Shown piece after piece: positions 16,088-25,381 of a stretch of DNA of 64,000 nucleotides. The notes beneath the pieces were generated by a model that saw only the letters and a program-made list of their open reading frames with translations, did no database searches and was not told the origin of the DNA. The first letter of the stretch is position 1. Every line of letters starts with the position of its first letter. Location of the stretch: positions 1-64,000 of the forward strand of contig NZ_JAGINP010000026.1 in the NCBI RefSeq assembly GCF_017876155.1. Direction: 5' to 3'. The DNA comes from Azospirillum rugosum. GTDB lineage: Bacteria > Pseudomonadota > Alphaproteobacteria > Azospirillales > Azospirillaceae. Both the position numbers and the translations under genes were made by a program.

Positions 16088-18115
16088 TCACGCCGCGTGG
16101 TCGATGGGCGCCAGCGTCGCGACCAGCCGCTCGAACGCGGTGACATAGGCCGGCATGGCCGGCGCGCCGGCGTCGAACTTCAGGTGGACCGCATCGCCCG
16201 TGACGTTGCGCACGACGAAGGGCAGCTCGACGCCCAGCCGTTCCAGCGCGACCTTGCCGGCGTCGCCGGCCGCCAGCTCCGTCAGGCCCGTGACCATCGC
16301 GCCGCCGGCGGACAGGTTCCGCACGGTGGCGCCCTGGCGGCGCCCGTTGGCGGTCACGGTGCAGGCCACGTCGACGAGGTAGCGCGGCTTACTGCGGCGG
16401 TTCGCCTCGCTGGTGGAGGTGCGGACGACGCGGACGAGCAGGTTGCGCAGGTTCTCGATGCTGCTGGCCATCTCGGTCGAGCCGGAGCGGACGTGGCTGG
16501 CCTGCTGGCCGGTCAGGTCGGCGTCCTGGGACACGGCGGCGATGCGGGTGGAGACCTCCTGCGCCGCGTGCGATGTTTCGGCGACGCTCCGGTTGATGTC
16601 CTGGGTCGCGGCCGCCTGCTCCTCCATCGCGGCGGCGATGGTGTTGGAGATGCGGTCGATGTCCAGGATGGTGTTGCCGATCTCCTCCACCGAGGCGACG
16701 GCACCGTCGGTCGCGCTCTGGATCTCGGCGATCTGGCGGGAGATCTCCTCCGTCGAGCGCGCCGTCTGGTTGGCGAGGCCCTTCACCTCGCTCGCCACGA
16801 CCGCGAAGCCCTTGCCGGCCTCGCCCGCTCTCGCTGCCTCGATCGTCGCGTTCAGGGCCAGCAGGTTCGTCTGGCCGGCGATGGACTGGATCAGCGTGAC
16901 CACCTCGCCGATGCGGCCGACCGAGTCGGACAGCGACCTGATGGTCTCCCGCGCGCGGGCGCCGGTTTCCACCGCCCGCTGGGTCACGGCGCGGGAATGC
17001 CGGACCTGGGCGGAGATCTCGCCGATGGAGGCGGCCAGCCGGTCGGTCGCGACGGCGACGGTCTGGGCGTTGGCCAGCGCCTGGTCGGCGGCTGCGGCCA
17101 CGCTCTGCGCGTTGCTGCTGACGCGGTTGGCGGAGCCGGTCATGGTTTCCGCGTCCGTCTGCATGGCGCCGGTGTGGGCGGCCACCTGCGCCACGGCCTG
17201 GGTGGTCTCGCGCTCCACCGTTTCCGCCATGTCCAGCAGGGCCTTCTGCCGCTCCTCCTCGGCCCGGCGCGCCAGCATGGCCTCCCGCTCCCGCTGGTCG
17301 AGCAGGCTGCGCCGCATCTGTTCCAGCGAGCCGAGCAGGTGGCCCAACTCGTCCGACCGGCGGCTGACGCTCCGTTGCGACAGGTCGCCGCCGGCGATCG
17401 TGCGGGCGAGCGATACCGCCTCGCCCAGAGCGCGCAGGATGTCGCGGGACAGCAGCACCGCCAGCGTGACGCCCAGCAGGATGGCGCAGAAGCCGACGGC
17501 CATGGTCAGGTTGCGCGCCATGGCGATCTGGGCCCGGCCGGTCTCCACGAACTCGAAGCCGTAGGCCTTGGCGTCCTCCACGCTGATGTCGATCTTGTCG
17601 CGGATGGCGGTGGCGAGCGCGTCGACCTCCGCCTTGCGCGGGCGCGGCGCATTGGAGGAGGAAGCGGGGGCGAACAACGGGGCGACGCGGGAGTCCCAGC
17701 CCTTCAGCAGCTCCGCCACGCCCTCCGTCCCCGCGCGCATGGCGGCGGTGGGGGCGCGGGCCGCCGCGATGCCCAGGTCGTCCGACAGGGTCGAGCGCGC
17801 GGTCTCGTAACCGCTGCGGATCTCCTCCGGCACCGCGCCGTTCGCGGCCATGGCCAACGCGACGAGCCGCTGCATGTCGCTGAAGTCGCTCTGCGCGGAG
17901 CGGGCGGCGTCGCTGGTCTGCAGCACGTTGTCGTACATCACGACGGCCAGCTGCCCGGTCGTCACGACGTTGTACAGCGCGTACAGGCCGGCGATGCCGG
18001 ACAGCCCCAGAAGGGCGGCGAATCCCCCGTACAGCTTCGCCCGGATGCTGTGATGCGCGAACATGCCCGCCCCCGACGTCCCCTCGGCACTCACGTCCGT
18101 CCGTCCCCGCATCAT
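16088..18115 (-). CDS. Methyl-accepting chemotaxis protein with C-terminal PilZ domain
   Basis: This 675-residue chemoreceptor has a first membrane helix near residues 20-45, a helical periplasmic sensing region to about 200, and a second membrane helix (V-G-F-C-A-I-L-L-G-V-T-L-A-V-L-L). A HAMP region follows, then a long signalling coiled coil with the conserved hairpin (A-L-N-A-T-I-E-A-A-R-A-G-E-A-G-K-G-F-A). A C-terminal PilZ domain carries R-R-S-K-P-R and N-L-S-A-G-G, the c-di-GMP-binding motifs. MCP-PilZ fusions such as Tlp1 are known in Azospirillum. Its ATG overlaps the stop of the cupredoxin gene by one base (TGATG), so translation is probably coupled. The MMRG start is taken from that overlap; a start at M-F-A-H-H-S (18064) is an alternative. 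Confidence 0.93.
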   Translation of the reverse strand: MMRGRTDVSAEGTSGAGMFAHHSIRAKLYGGFAALLGLSGIAGLYALYNVVTTGQLAVVMYDNVLQTSDAARSAQSDFSDMQRLVALAMAANGAVPEEIRSGYETARSTLSDDLGIAAARAPTAAMRAGTEGVAELLKGWDSRVAPLFAPASSSNAPRPRKAEVDALATAIRDKIDISVEDAKAYGFEFVETGRAQIAMARNLTMAVGFCAILLGVTLAVLLSRDILRALGEAVSLARTIAGGDLSQRSVSRRSDELGHLLGSLEQMRRSLLDQREREAMLARRAEEERQKALLDMAETVERETTQAVAQVAAHTGAMQTDAETMTGSANRVSSNAQSVAAAADQALANAQTVAVATDRLAASIGEISAQVRHSRAVTQRAVETGARARETIRSLSDSVGRIGEVVTLIQSIAGQTNLLALNATIEAARAGEAGKGFAVVASEVKGLANQTARSTEEISRQIAEIQSATDGAVASVEEIGNTILDIDRISNTIAAAMEEQAAATQDINRSVAETSHAAQEVSTRIAAVSQDADLTGQQASHVRSGSTEMASSIENLRNLLVRVVRTSTSEANRRSKPRYLVDVACTVTANGRRQGATVRNLSAGGAMVTGLTELAAGDAGKVALERLGVELPFVVRNVTGDAVHLKFDAGAPAMPAYVTAFERLVATLAPIDHAA

Positions 18116-18453
18116 CAATTCCCGACGTGGATCCGCAGCTTCATGCCCGGATGGATGGCGCACTGCACGTCCACGTCCCCGGGGGTCGAGAAGGTCACGT
18201 CGGAGGATTCGCCCGGCTTCTGCGTCTTCACGTCGAAGGCGTTGCCCGGCGACTGGGAATAGACGTTGTGGGTGATCGGGTCCTTGTTCGCGAAGGTGAC
18301 CGTGTCGCCCTTCCGGATGGTCAGCTCGGGAGTCGAGAACTTCTTGCCGACCTGGTCGACCACGACGGTCTCGGCGTGGCCGGGCGCGGCGGAGCCCGCC
18401 AGGGCGGCCAGCGCCAGGAGGAGGGCGGCGGTTCCGTGGGTGAGCGTGCGCAT
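18115..18453 (-). CDS. Periplasmic cupredoxin (plastocyanin-like)
   Basis: This 112-residue type I copper protein begins with a Sec signal (M-R-T-L-T-H-G-T-A-A-L-L-L-A-L-A-A-L-A-G-S-A, cleavage probably after G-H-A). The mature domain is about 85 residues. Copper ligands are visible as His in D-P-I-T-H-N-V and the Cys-His-Met set in Q-C-A-I-H-P-G-M. Its likely role is as a small periplasmic electron carrier. It lies between the di-haem peroxidase gene (62 bases upstream) and the chemoreceptor gene (overlapping), which suggests that it donates electrons to the peroxidase. The ATG at 18453 is chosen because it begins the signal peptide. Confidence 0.9.
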   Translation of the reverse strand: MRTLTHGTAALLLALAALAGSAAPGHAETVVVDQVGKKFSTPELTIRKGDTVTFANKDPITHNVYSQSPGNAFDVKTQKPGESSDVTFSTPGDVDVQCAIHPGMKLRIHVGN

Positions 18454-18515
18454 GGGGATCAGCTTTCCAAATGGCTGTGGCCGACGGGGCGGCCGAGGAT
18501 CGTTGGCGGTACCGG

Positions 18516-19577
18516 TCACAGACCCGGCGATTGCACCGGCATGGCGAGCGTCGGCAGCGGAACGGGCTCCGCGTCGCCGGTCAGGGTCAGCATGAAGGCG
18601 ACGAGGTCGGCCTTCTCCTGCGCGGTCAGGGTCAGCGGCTTCATCTCCTCCGCCAGGCTCGGCCGCGGCGTGCCGCCCTTCGCGTAATGCTCCACCACCG
18701 CCTTCAGGTCGGCGAGCGAGCCGTCGTGCATGTAAGGGGCGCGGCGCGCCACGTCGCGCAGCGTCGGCGTCTTGAAGGCGTGCTGCATGGACGGCAGCGG
18801 CAACTGCCGGCCGCGGCCGATGTCCTCGTCCGGCAGGCCGATGTCGTGGAAGCCGTGGTCGGTGAAGTTCCAGCCGCCGTGGCAGGCCTGGCAGTTGGCC
18901 TTGCCGTTGAACAGCGCGAAGCCGCGCTTGGCCGACTCGCCGATGGCGGACTCGTCGCCGGCGATCCAGCGGTCGAACGGGGCCGGACCGGACACGACGG
19001 TGCGCTCATAGGTCGCGATGGCCTTGGCGATGTTGGCCAGGGTGATGCCCTCCCCCGGGAAGGCCATGTCGAAGGCCGTGCGGTAGCCGTCGATCGCCGC
19101 CAGCTTCGGCACCAGTTCGTCCAGCTTCTGGTTCATCTCCATGTCGGATTCGACCGGGCCCAGCGCCTGGTCCTCCAGGCTGGACTTGCGGCCGTCCCAC
19201 ATCAGCAGGTCCGCCCAGGCGAGGTTCAGGATGGTCGGGGTGCGCCGCCCCAGCGTGCCGCCGGCGCCGTGCCCCTTGCCCAGCCCGTCGCCCCAGGAGA
19301 GCGCCGGGTTGTGGCAGGTGGCGCAGGACATCGTGTTGTTGCCGGACAGGCGCGGGTCGAAATAGAGCTGCTGGCCGAGCCGCAGCTTCTCCACGGAAAA
19401 GGGATTGTCGGCGGGGAAAGGAACCGCGGTGGGCCGCCGGTATTCCTTCTTAAGTGTTTCCAGGGACTTGGAAGCCTCCGGTGCGGGCGCCTCGCCGGAC
19501 CGGGCCGGTGTGGCGACGACCACGGCCGCTGCGGCCGTCAGAAGGATTCCGAAGACGCTGTTGCACAGGGATCGCAT
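18516..19577 (-). CDS. Di-haem cytochrome c peroxidase family protein
   Basis: This 353-residue periplasmic enzyme of the bacterial cytochrome c peroxidase/MauG superfamily would reduce hydrogen peroxide using electrons from a small carrier. A signal peptide precedes E-A-P-A-P-E. Two haem-binding sites are present: C-A-T-C-H near residue 85 and C-Q-A-C-H near 230. The conserved region M-H-D-G-S-L also fits the family. The ATG at 19577 lies five bases after GGAGAG and gives a proper signal peptide. It is the first gene of the peroxidase-cupredoxin-chemoreceptor set and has a strong palindrome (19636-19658) in its promoter region. Peroxidase rather than MauG-like oxidation is the default reading. 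Confidence 0.92.
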   Translation of the reverse strand: MRSLCNSVFGILLTAAAAVVVATPARSGEAPAPEASKSLETLKKEYRRPTAVPFPADNPFSVEKLRLGQQLYFDPRLSGNNTMSCATCHNPALSWGDGLGKGHGAGGTLGRRTPTILNLAWADLLMWDGRKSSLEDQALGPVESDMEMNQKLDELVPKLAAIDGYRTAFDMAFPGEGITLANIAKAIATYERTVVSGPAPFDRWIAGDESAIGESAKRGFALFNGKANCQACHGGWNFTDHGFHDIGLPDEDIGRGRQLPLPSMQHAFKTPTLRDVARRAPYMHDGSLADLKAVVEHYAKGGTPRPSLAEEMKPLTLTAQEKADLVAFMLTLTGDAEPVPLPTLAMPVQSPGL

Positions 19578-19635
19578 GAGTCTCTCCATCCTGCTGCCGA
19601 CGCTGGGGCAAGCCTCGGCGCCATGGGGTCCCGAT

Positions 19636-19658
19636 CCGGTTCGGTCGGACCGAACCGG
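19636..19658. promoter_or_regulatory. Perfect 11-base inverted repeat upstream of the peroxidase operon
   Basis: The arms CCGGTTCGGTC and GACCGAACCGG are separated by a single G, and the palindrome lies 59 bases upstream of the peroxidase start. Size, symmetry and position fit an operator for a dimeric regulator. No T-run follows, so a terminator is unlikely. The regulator is not known; the TetR protein encoded 380 bases away is one candidate but has its own different palindrome. Confidence 0.65.
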
Positions 19659-19999
19659 GTTCCATTCCCAAAGCTTTCCGATGGAAGTCCGAAGCGTGCC
19701 TGAAGTCTCTGGCCGCAGCTTCACCCGTCTACAAATTATGGTATCAGCAAACAAACAACCGCTTCTTGGGGCGTCGTCGTTTCCCGTGATCTATTTCCAA
19801 TGGTATACATCGGCTCGACCGGAAGTCGTCGTCTGAAAACACATACGCAATTGCGGCCGAAGGTCGCACGATGTGTTCGTATACTTATATGTTCAGCGAT
19901 AAGCGTCTCTGACCGCTTCACAATTCCGCCCGGACGGCAGCCTGGCCGTGGCGAACGCCTGGACAGGATGTCCAACCCGTGATAGCGATGCGTCTCAAA

Positions 20000-20017
20000 A
20001 GTGAGTTAGCACTCACT
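20000..20017. promoter_or_regulatory. TetR operator palindrome
   Basis: A perfect inverted repeat AGTGAGT/ACTCACT with a TAGC spacer lies 18 bases upstream of the tetR start codon. This is the usual place and symmetry for autoregulation by a TetR/AcrR repressor that also controls the following efflux genes. Confidence 0.75.
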
Positions 20018-20034
20018 GATAAGGCAGGGACGGG

Positions 20035-20796
20035 ATGGGCAGGGAAGGAATGCGACGACTCGGCAACCGGGAACGGCGCGCGGCGATCATCGACGCGGTC
20101 CTTCCCCTGTTCGCGCGCAAAGGCTTCGCCGGCACCACGACGAAGGAGATCGCCCAGGCCGCCGGCGTGTCGGAAGCGCTGATCTTCAAGCACTTCCCCA
20201 GCAAGGCGGCGCTGTACGAGGCGATCTTCCTGTCCTGCGTGGACGGCGACGAGGAGCTGGCGCGGCTTCTCGCCATGGAGCCCGGCACGGCGGCCCTGGT
20301 CGCCTATGTCGAGGCCATGGTCCGCCACTATGTGTGGGACGTCCCCGCCAACCGCGGCGGCGAGCTGCCGCGCAAGCGCCTGTTCATCATGAGCCTGCTG
20401 GAGGACGGGGAGTTTGCCCGCCTCGCCGGGCATTGGGCGTCGGAGCACCTGTCGCCCTGCTTCGTCGCGTCGCTGCGCGCCGCGCAGGCCGCCGGGGACC
20501 TCGTGCCCACCGCCCTGACCGCCACAGTGCCGGAAAACGCCTTCTGGCTGTCGGAACTGCTGGGCTCGATGCTCGCCACCGTCCGCCTGCCGGAAAGCCC
20601 GGTGCTGCCGTCGCTGCACGACAACGAGCGGGTGGCCCGCCAGACGGTCGCCTTCATCCTGCGCGGCCTCGGCCTGAAAGACGAGGTAATCGCCGCGCAC
20701 ACCTCATCCGCCCTACCCATGGCCGACGTAGAAGCGGCCGACACCGCTATCAACCGAGAAACGTCCTGTTCGAGAGAGGTCGATCGTGACCACTGA
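20035..20796 (+). CDS. TetR/AcrR-family repressor of the RND operon
   Basis: This 253-residue protein has an N-terminal TetR HTH (about residues 12-58: A-I-I-D-A-V-L-P-L-F-A-R-K-G-F-A-G-T-T-T-K-E-I-A, then A-L-I-F-K-H-F-P-S-K). A helical ligand-binding domain follows. The adaptor gene overlaps its 3' end by 11 bases, so tetR, adaptor and permease form one operon. The likely function is to repress this operon until a toxic ligand binds. The C-terminal 25 residues after A-H-T-S-S-A are unusually polar. An alternative start at 20050 (M-R-R-L-G-N) is possible. Confidence 0.9.
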   Translation: MGREGMRRLGNRERRAAIIDAVLPLFARKGFAGTTTKEIAQAAGVSEALIFKHFPSKAALYEAIFLSCVDGDEELARLLAMEPGTAALVAYVEAMVRHYVWDVPANRGGELPRKRLFIMSLLEDGEFARLAGHWASEHLSPCFVASLRAAQAAGDLVPTALTATVPENAFWLSELLGSMLATVRLPESPVLPSLHDNERVARQTVAFILRGLGLKDEVIAAHTSSALPMADVEAADTAINRETSCSREVDRDH

Positions 20797-22015
20797 GTCC
20801 GAGTACGCCGCCGACGCGCGGCAGCAGGGAACCGCCCAACAAGCGACCGCCCAACAAGGGACAAACGCGCGCCGCCCCGTCACCCGCGGGCGGCTGGCGG
20901 TGCGGATCGTCATCATGGCCGTGATCCTGGCCCTTCTCTTCGGGGCGCTGTACGGCTTCAACAGCTTCCGCCAGAAGGCCATCGCCGACTTCTTCGCCAG
21001 CAACAAGCCGCCGCCCACCCCGGTGTCGGTGGCGGAGGCCAAGTCGCAGTCGGTGCCCAAGTACCTGAACGCCATCGGCACGCTGACCGCCAGCCGGCAG
21101 GTCACCGTGGCGCCGGAGGTGGTCGGCCGCATCACCCAGATCTTCTTCGAATCGGGGGCGCGCGTGAAGGCCGGGGCTCCGCTCGTCCAACTCAACGACG
21201 CAACGGAGCAGGCCGACCTGCTGGCCTACCGCGCCCAGGCGAAGCTGGCCGAGAACAACCTGGAGCGCGCGCGCAACCTGCTGCGCAACCAGGCCGGCCC
21301 GCAGGTCACCGTGGACCAGAACCAGGCCCAGCTGGACGAGGCCAACGCCAACATCAAGCGGACGGAGTCGCTGATCGCGGAAAAGCTGATCCGCGCGCCC
21401 TTCGACGGCGACCTGGGCATCCGGCAGGTGAACGTCGGCCAGTATGTCAACGCCGGCGGTGCGGTGGTCACGCTGACCGACCTGTCGAAGCTCTACGTCG
21501 ACTTCACCCTGCCGGAACAGGCGCTGAGCCAGATCCGGGTGAACCAGCCCGTGCTGGTCGCCGCCGACGCCGCCCCCGGCCTGACCTTCAACGCCGTCAT
21601 CACCACCATCGAGCCGCAGGTCAGCGCCGACACCCGCGCCATCAAGGTGCAGGCGACGCTGGACAACCCGGACCGCAAGCTGCTGCCGGGCATGTTCGCC
21701 AACGTGCGCGTGGTGCAGCCGCCGGCCGCCGGCCGCATCGTCGTGCCGGAGACGGCGGTGGACTACACCGTCTACGGCGACAGCGTCTTCGTCGTCACCC
21801 CGGGCAAGGATCCGGAGGGGAAGGAGACGCACGTGGTCAACCGCGTGCCCGTGAAGACCGGCGACCGGTTCGAGAACGGCGTGGAGATCCTGTCCGGCCT
21901 GAAGGCCGGCGACCGGGTGGTGTCGTCGGGCCAGCTGAAGCTGAACAACGGGGCCGCCGTGGTGCCGACGGAGGCCAGCGCGCTGGTGCCGCCGCAGCCG
22001 CTGCCGCGCAACTGA
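20786..22015 (+). CDS. RND efflux periplasmic adaptor
   Basis: This 409-residue membrane-fusion protein starts with GTG (20786), preceded by GAGAGAGG, and overlaps tetR. Residues 1-35 are a polar cytoplasmic tail rich in Gln. A single membrane helix follows (I-V-I-M-A-V-I-L-A-L-L-F-G-A-L-Y-G-F), then lipoyl, coiled-coil and beta-barrel domains. The L-N-A-I-G-T-L-T-A-S-R-Q-V-T-V-A-P-E-V motif is typical of the MexH/MdtA-like adaptors. It stands 13 bases before the permease gene. It is anchored by a transmembrane helix, not by a lipid. Confidence 0.92.
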   Translation: MTTESEYAADARQQGTAQQATAQQGTNARRPVTRGRLAVRIVIMAVILALLFGALYGFNSFRQKAIADFFASNKPPPTPVSVAEAKSQSVPKYLNAIGTLTASRQVTVAPEVVGRITQIFFESGARVKAGAPLVQLNDATEQADLLAYRAQAKLAENNLERARNLLRNQAGPQVTVDQNQAQLDEANANIKRTESLIAEKLIRAPFDGDLGIRQVNVGQYVNAGGAVVTLTDLSKLYVDFTLPEQALSQIRVNQPVLVAADAAPGLTFNAVITTIEPQVSADTRAIKVQATLDNPDRKLLPGMFANVRVVQPPAAGRIVVPETAVDYTVYGDSVFVVTPGKDPEGKETHVVNRVPVKTGDRFENGVEILSGLKAGDRVVSSGQLKLNNGAAVVPTEASALVPPQPLPRN

Positions 22016-22028
22016 CGGGGATCGGGCC

Positions 22029-25000
22029 ATGTCCTTCACCGACATCTTCATCCGCCGCCCGGTCCTGGCGCTGGTCGTCAGCCTGCTGATCCTGCTGGTC
22101 GGCGTTCGCTCGCTGACGGACCTGCCGATCCGCCAGTATCCGGAGCTGAAGAACACCGTCATCACCATCTCCACGGTCTACGCCGGCGCGTCGCCCGACC
22201 TGATGCAGGGCTTCATCACCACGCCCATCGAGCAGGCCGTGGCGACCGCGGAAGGCATCGACTACATCACCTCCTCCTCCACCCAGGGGACGAGCGTGGT
22301 CACCGCCTACATCCGGCTGAACTTCGACCCCAACGTCGCGATGACCGACGTCATGTCGAAGGTGCAGCAGGTGAAGTACCAGCTGCCGCGCGAGGCCAAC
22401 GACCCGGTGATCCTGAAGTCCACCGGCGAGACGACCTCGATCCTCTACATGGGCTTCTCCAGCCCCGAGCTGTCGGGGGCGGCCATCTCCGACTACCTGA
22501 CGCGCGTGGTGCAGCCGCTGCTGTCCACCGTGTCCGGCGTGGCGGAGGCGAAGATCCTGGGCGGCCAGACCTTCGCCATGCGCGTCTGGCTGGATCCGGA
22601 ACGGATGGCGGCGCGCAACATCGCCGCGGCCGACGTGCGGGCGGCGATCCAGGCCAACAACTTCCAGTCCGCCCCCGGCCAGACCAAGGGCGTCTTCGTC
22701 GTCAGCAACGTCACCACCAACACCGGCCTGACCGACGTGGAGCAGTTCCGGCAGATGGTGGTGAAGTCCAAGGACGGCGCGCTGGTCCGCATGAAGGACA
22801 TCGCCCAGGTCGAGCTGGGCGCGCAGAGCACCGACGCCAGCGTGTCGATGAACGGCCAGCAGGCCATCTTCATCGGCGTGAACTCCACCCCCACCGGCAA
22901 CCCGCTGAACATCGTCGCCGACATCCGCAAGCTGGTGCCGGAGCTGCAGCGCAACCTGCCGCCGTCCCTGAAGATGGAGATCGTCTACGACAGCACGCGC
23001 TTCATCCAGGCCTCCATCGACGAGGTGCAGAAGACGCTGATCGAGGCGGTGGGCATCGTCATCGTGGTGATCTTCCTGTTCCTGGGAAGCTTCCGGTCGG
23101 TGCTGATCCCCATCGTGACCATCCCGCTGTCCATCGTGGGTGCGGCGACGATCATGCTGGCCATGGGCTTCAGCCTGAACCTGCTGACCCTGCTCGCCAT
23201 GGTGCTGGCCATCGGCCTGGTGGTCGACGACGCCATCGTGGTGGTGGAGAACGTCCACCGCCACCTGGAGGAGGGCAAGTCGCCGGTCCAGGCGGCACTG
23301 ATCGGCGCGCGGGAGATCGTGGGGCCGGTCATCTCCATGACCATCACGCTGGCCGCGGTCTACGCGCCCATCGGCTTCCTCGGCGGGCTGACCGGCGCCC
23401 TGTTCCGCGAATTCGCCTTCACGCTGGCGGGGTCGGTCATCATCTCCGGCATCGTGGCGCTGACGCTCACGCCGATGATGTGCTCCCTCCTGCTGACGCG
23501 GGAGATGAGCGAGGGCCGCTTCGCCCGCTTCGTCGACCACAGCTTCGAGAAGATCACGAACTGGTACGGGCGCCGGCTGGCCGGCTCGCTCGACTACCGG
23601 GCGGCGACGCTGCTGTTCGGCGTCGGCGTTCTGGCCAGCGTCGGCTTCCTCTTCGCCAACACCATGGCGGAGCTGGCGCCGGAGGAGGACCAGGGCATCC
23701 TGTTCGGCATCACCAAGGCGCCGCAATACGCCAACCTGGACTACATCGACACCTACGGGCGCCAGCTGGACGAGGTCTTCACCCATTACCCGGAGACCGA
23801 CACCCGCTTCGTGCTGAACGGCATGCCGACCCTGACCCAGGGCTTCGCCGGCATGATCCTGAAGCCGTGGGACGAGCGCACGCGGTCGGCCAAGGAACTC
23901 CAGCCGCTGGTCCAGGCGGAGCTGGGGAACGTCAGCGGCACGCAGATCTTCCTGGTGTCGCCGCCCGCCCTGCCCGGTTCCACCGGCGGCCTGCCGGTGC
24001 AGATGGTCATCAACAGCCCCGGCGACTACAAGACCATCTTCGACGCCATGGAGCGCATCAAGGCCGCGGCGCGCGACAGCGGCATGTTCATCGTCAGCGA
24101 CAGCGACCTGCAGTTCAACAGCCCGGTGATCCGGCTGAAGGTGGACCGGTCGAAGGCGGCCGACCTCGGCCTGTCCATGGCGGCGGTCGGCGACACGCTG
24201 GCCGTGCTGGTCGGCGGCAACTACGTCAACCGCTTCAACCTGAACGGCCGCTCCTACGAGGTCATCCCGCAGGTGCCGCGCGACAAGCGCCTGACTCCGG
24301 AGGCGCTGACGCAGTATTACGTCACCGCGGCCAACGGCGCGCAGATCCCGCTGTCCACCATCGTCTCCATCGAGACGGCGACCGAGCCCAACGCGCTGAC
24401 CAAGTACAACCAGCTGCCGTCGGCCACCTTCTCCGCCGTGCCGATGCCCGGCGTGACGATGGGCCAGGCCGTGGACTTCCTGGAGCAGAAGGCCCGCGAG
24501 ATCCTGCCGGCCGGCTTCGGCCACGACTACCTGTCGGAATCGCGGCAGTACGTGACCGAAGGCAACCAGCTGATGATCACCTTCGTCTTCGCGCTGGTGG
24601 TCATCTACCTGGTGCTGGCGGCTCAGTTCGAGTCGTTGCGCGACCCGCTGGTGATCCTGATCTCCGTGCCCATGTCGATCTGCGGTGCGCTGCTGCCGCT
24701 GTTCTTCGGCCTGTCGACCATGAACATCTACACCCAGGTGGGCCTGGTGACGCTGATCGGCCTGATCAGCAAGCACGGCATCCTGATGGTGGAGTTCGCC
24801 CGCGAGATGCAGATCAACGAGCGGGTGGACCGCCGCACGGCGATCGAGCACGCGGCCCGTGTCCGCCTGCGCCCGATCCTGATGACCACGGCGGCGATGG
24901 TGGTGGGCCTGCTGCCCCTGCTGACCGCCAACGGGGCGGGTGCGGCCAGCCGCTTCTCCATCGGCCTGGTGATCGTGTCCGGCATGCTGATCGGCACGCT

Positions 25001-25106
25001 GTTCACGCTGTTCGTCCTGCCGGCGGTCTATACCGTCCTGGCCAAGGACCACCACGCCGCCGCGACGTCGCGGCGCGCGCAGGAGATCGCCGCGGCGTCG
25101 CGGTAA
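22029..25106 (+). CDS. RND efflux permease, HAE1 family (MexI/MdtB-like)
   Basis: This 1025-residue inner-membrane pump begins M-S-F-T-D-I-F-I-R-R-P-V-L-A-L-V-V-S. It keeps the paired proton-relay aspartates in V-V-D-D-A-I-V-V-V-E-N-V-H near residue 400 and the family's 12 membrane helices and two porter loops. Features such as P-I-R-Q-Y-P-E-L-K-N-T separate it from the MexF-like pump at 6.8-10 kb, so the window has two distinct RND subfamilies. It is the last gene of the tetR operon. No outer-membrane channel follows. Substrate is unknown. Confidence 0.94.
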   Translation: MSFTDIFIRRPVLALVVSLLILLVGVRSLTDLPIRQYPELKNTVITISTVYAGASPDLMQGFITTPIEQAVATAEGIDYITSSSTQGTSVVTAYIRLNFDPNVAMTDVMSKVQQVKYQLPREANDPVILKSTGETTSILYMGFSSPELSGAAISDYLTRVVQPLLSTVSGVAEAKILGGQTFAMRVWLDPERMAARNIAAADVRAAIQANNFQSAPGQTKGVFVVSNVTTNTGLTDVEQFRQMVVKSKDGALVRMKDIAQVELGAQSTDASVSMNGQQAIFIGVNSTPTGNPLNIVADIRKLVPELQRNLPPSLKMEIVYDSTRFIQASIDEVQKTLIEAVGIVIVVIFLFLGSFRSVLIPIVTIPLSIVGAATIMLAMGFSLNLLTLLAMVLAIGLVVDDAIVVVENVHRHLEEGKSPVQAALIGAREIVGPVISMTITLAAVYAPIGFLGGLTGALFREFAFTLAGSVIISGIVALTLTPMMCSLLLTREMSEGRFARFVDHSFEKITNWYGRRLAGSLDYRAATLLFGVGVLASVGFLFANTMAELAPEEDQGILFGITKAPQYANLDYIDTYGRQLDEVFTHYPETDTRFVLNGMPTLTQGFAGMILKPWDERTRSAKELQPLVQAELGNVSGTQIFLVSPPALPGSTGGLPVQMVINSPGDYKTIFDAMERIKAAARDSGMFIVSDSDLQFNSPVIRLKVDRSKAADLGLSMAAVGDTLAVLVGGNYVNRFNLNGRSYEVIPQVPRDKRLTPEALTQYYVTAANGAQIPLSTIVSIETATEPNALTKYNQLPSATFSAVPMPGVTMGQAVDFLEQKAREILPAGFGHDYLSESRQYVTEGNQLMITFVFALVVIYLVLAAQFESLRDPLVILISVPMSICGALLPLFFGLSTMNIYTQVGLVTLIGLISKHGILMVEFAREMQINERVDRRTAIEHAARVRLRPILMTTAAMVVGLLPLLTANGAGAASRFSIGLVIVSGMLIGTLFTLFVLPAVYTVLAKDHHAAATSRRAQEIAAASR

Positions 25107-25381
25107 GTCCCTCCCGCGTCCGGCTGCCGACGAGCGCCCGAAGCGTTCGCCGGCAGCCGAGAGCGGCACAACCCTGTGTTTTGCGCTGCGGTAGAAATTC
25201 AATAACGCAACCCGCTCCACAGGTAGCCGCCGCAAGTTCCTGGCGCCCTGAACGTCCATGAGGTTGCATATTCAGCCCCCGCCGGGGTGCGGCTAATCGA
25301 TGAATATGTATTGAATGGGGAATGTTGCCTGGAAACAATCACCGATGCGAGTTGATGACCATCTTGGATCGGTGCAGAAAC
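25107..25381. other. Intergenic region between RND pump and RTX gene
   Basis: This 275-base gap has no supported gene. It contains an AT-richer patch around 25180-25330, probably the RTX promoter. No obvious terminator follows the pump gene. Confidence 0.45.
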
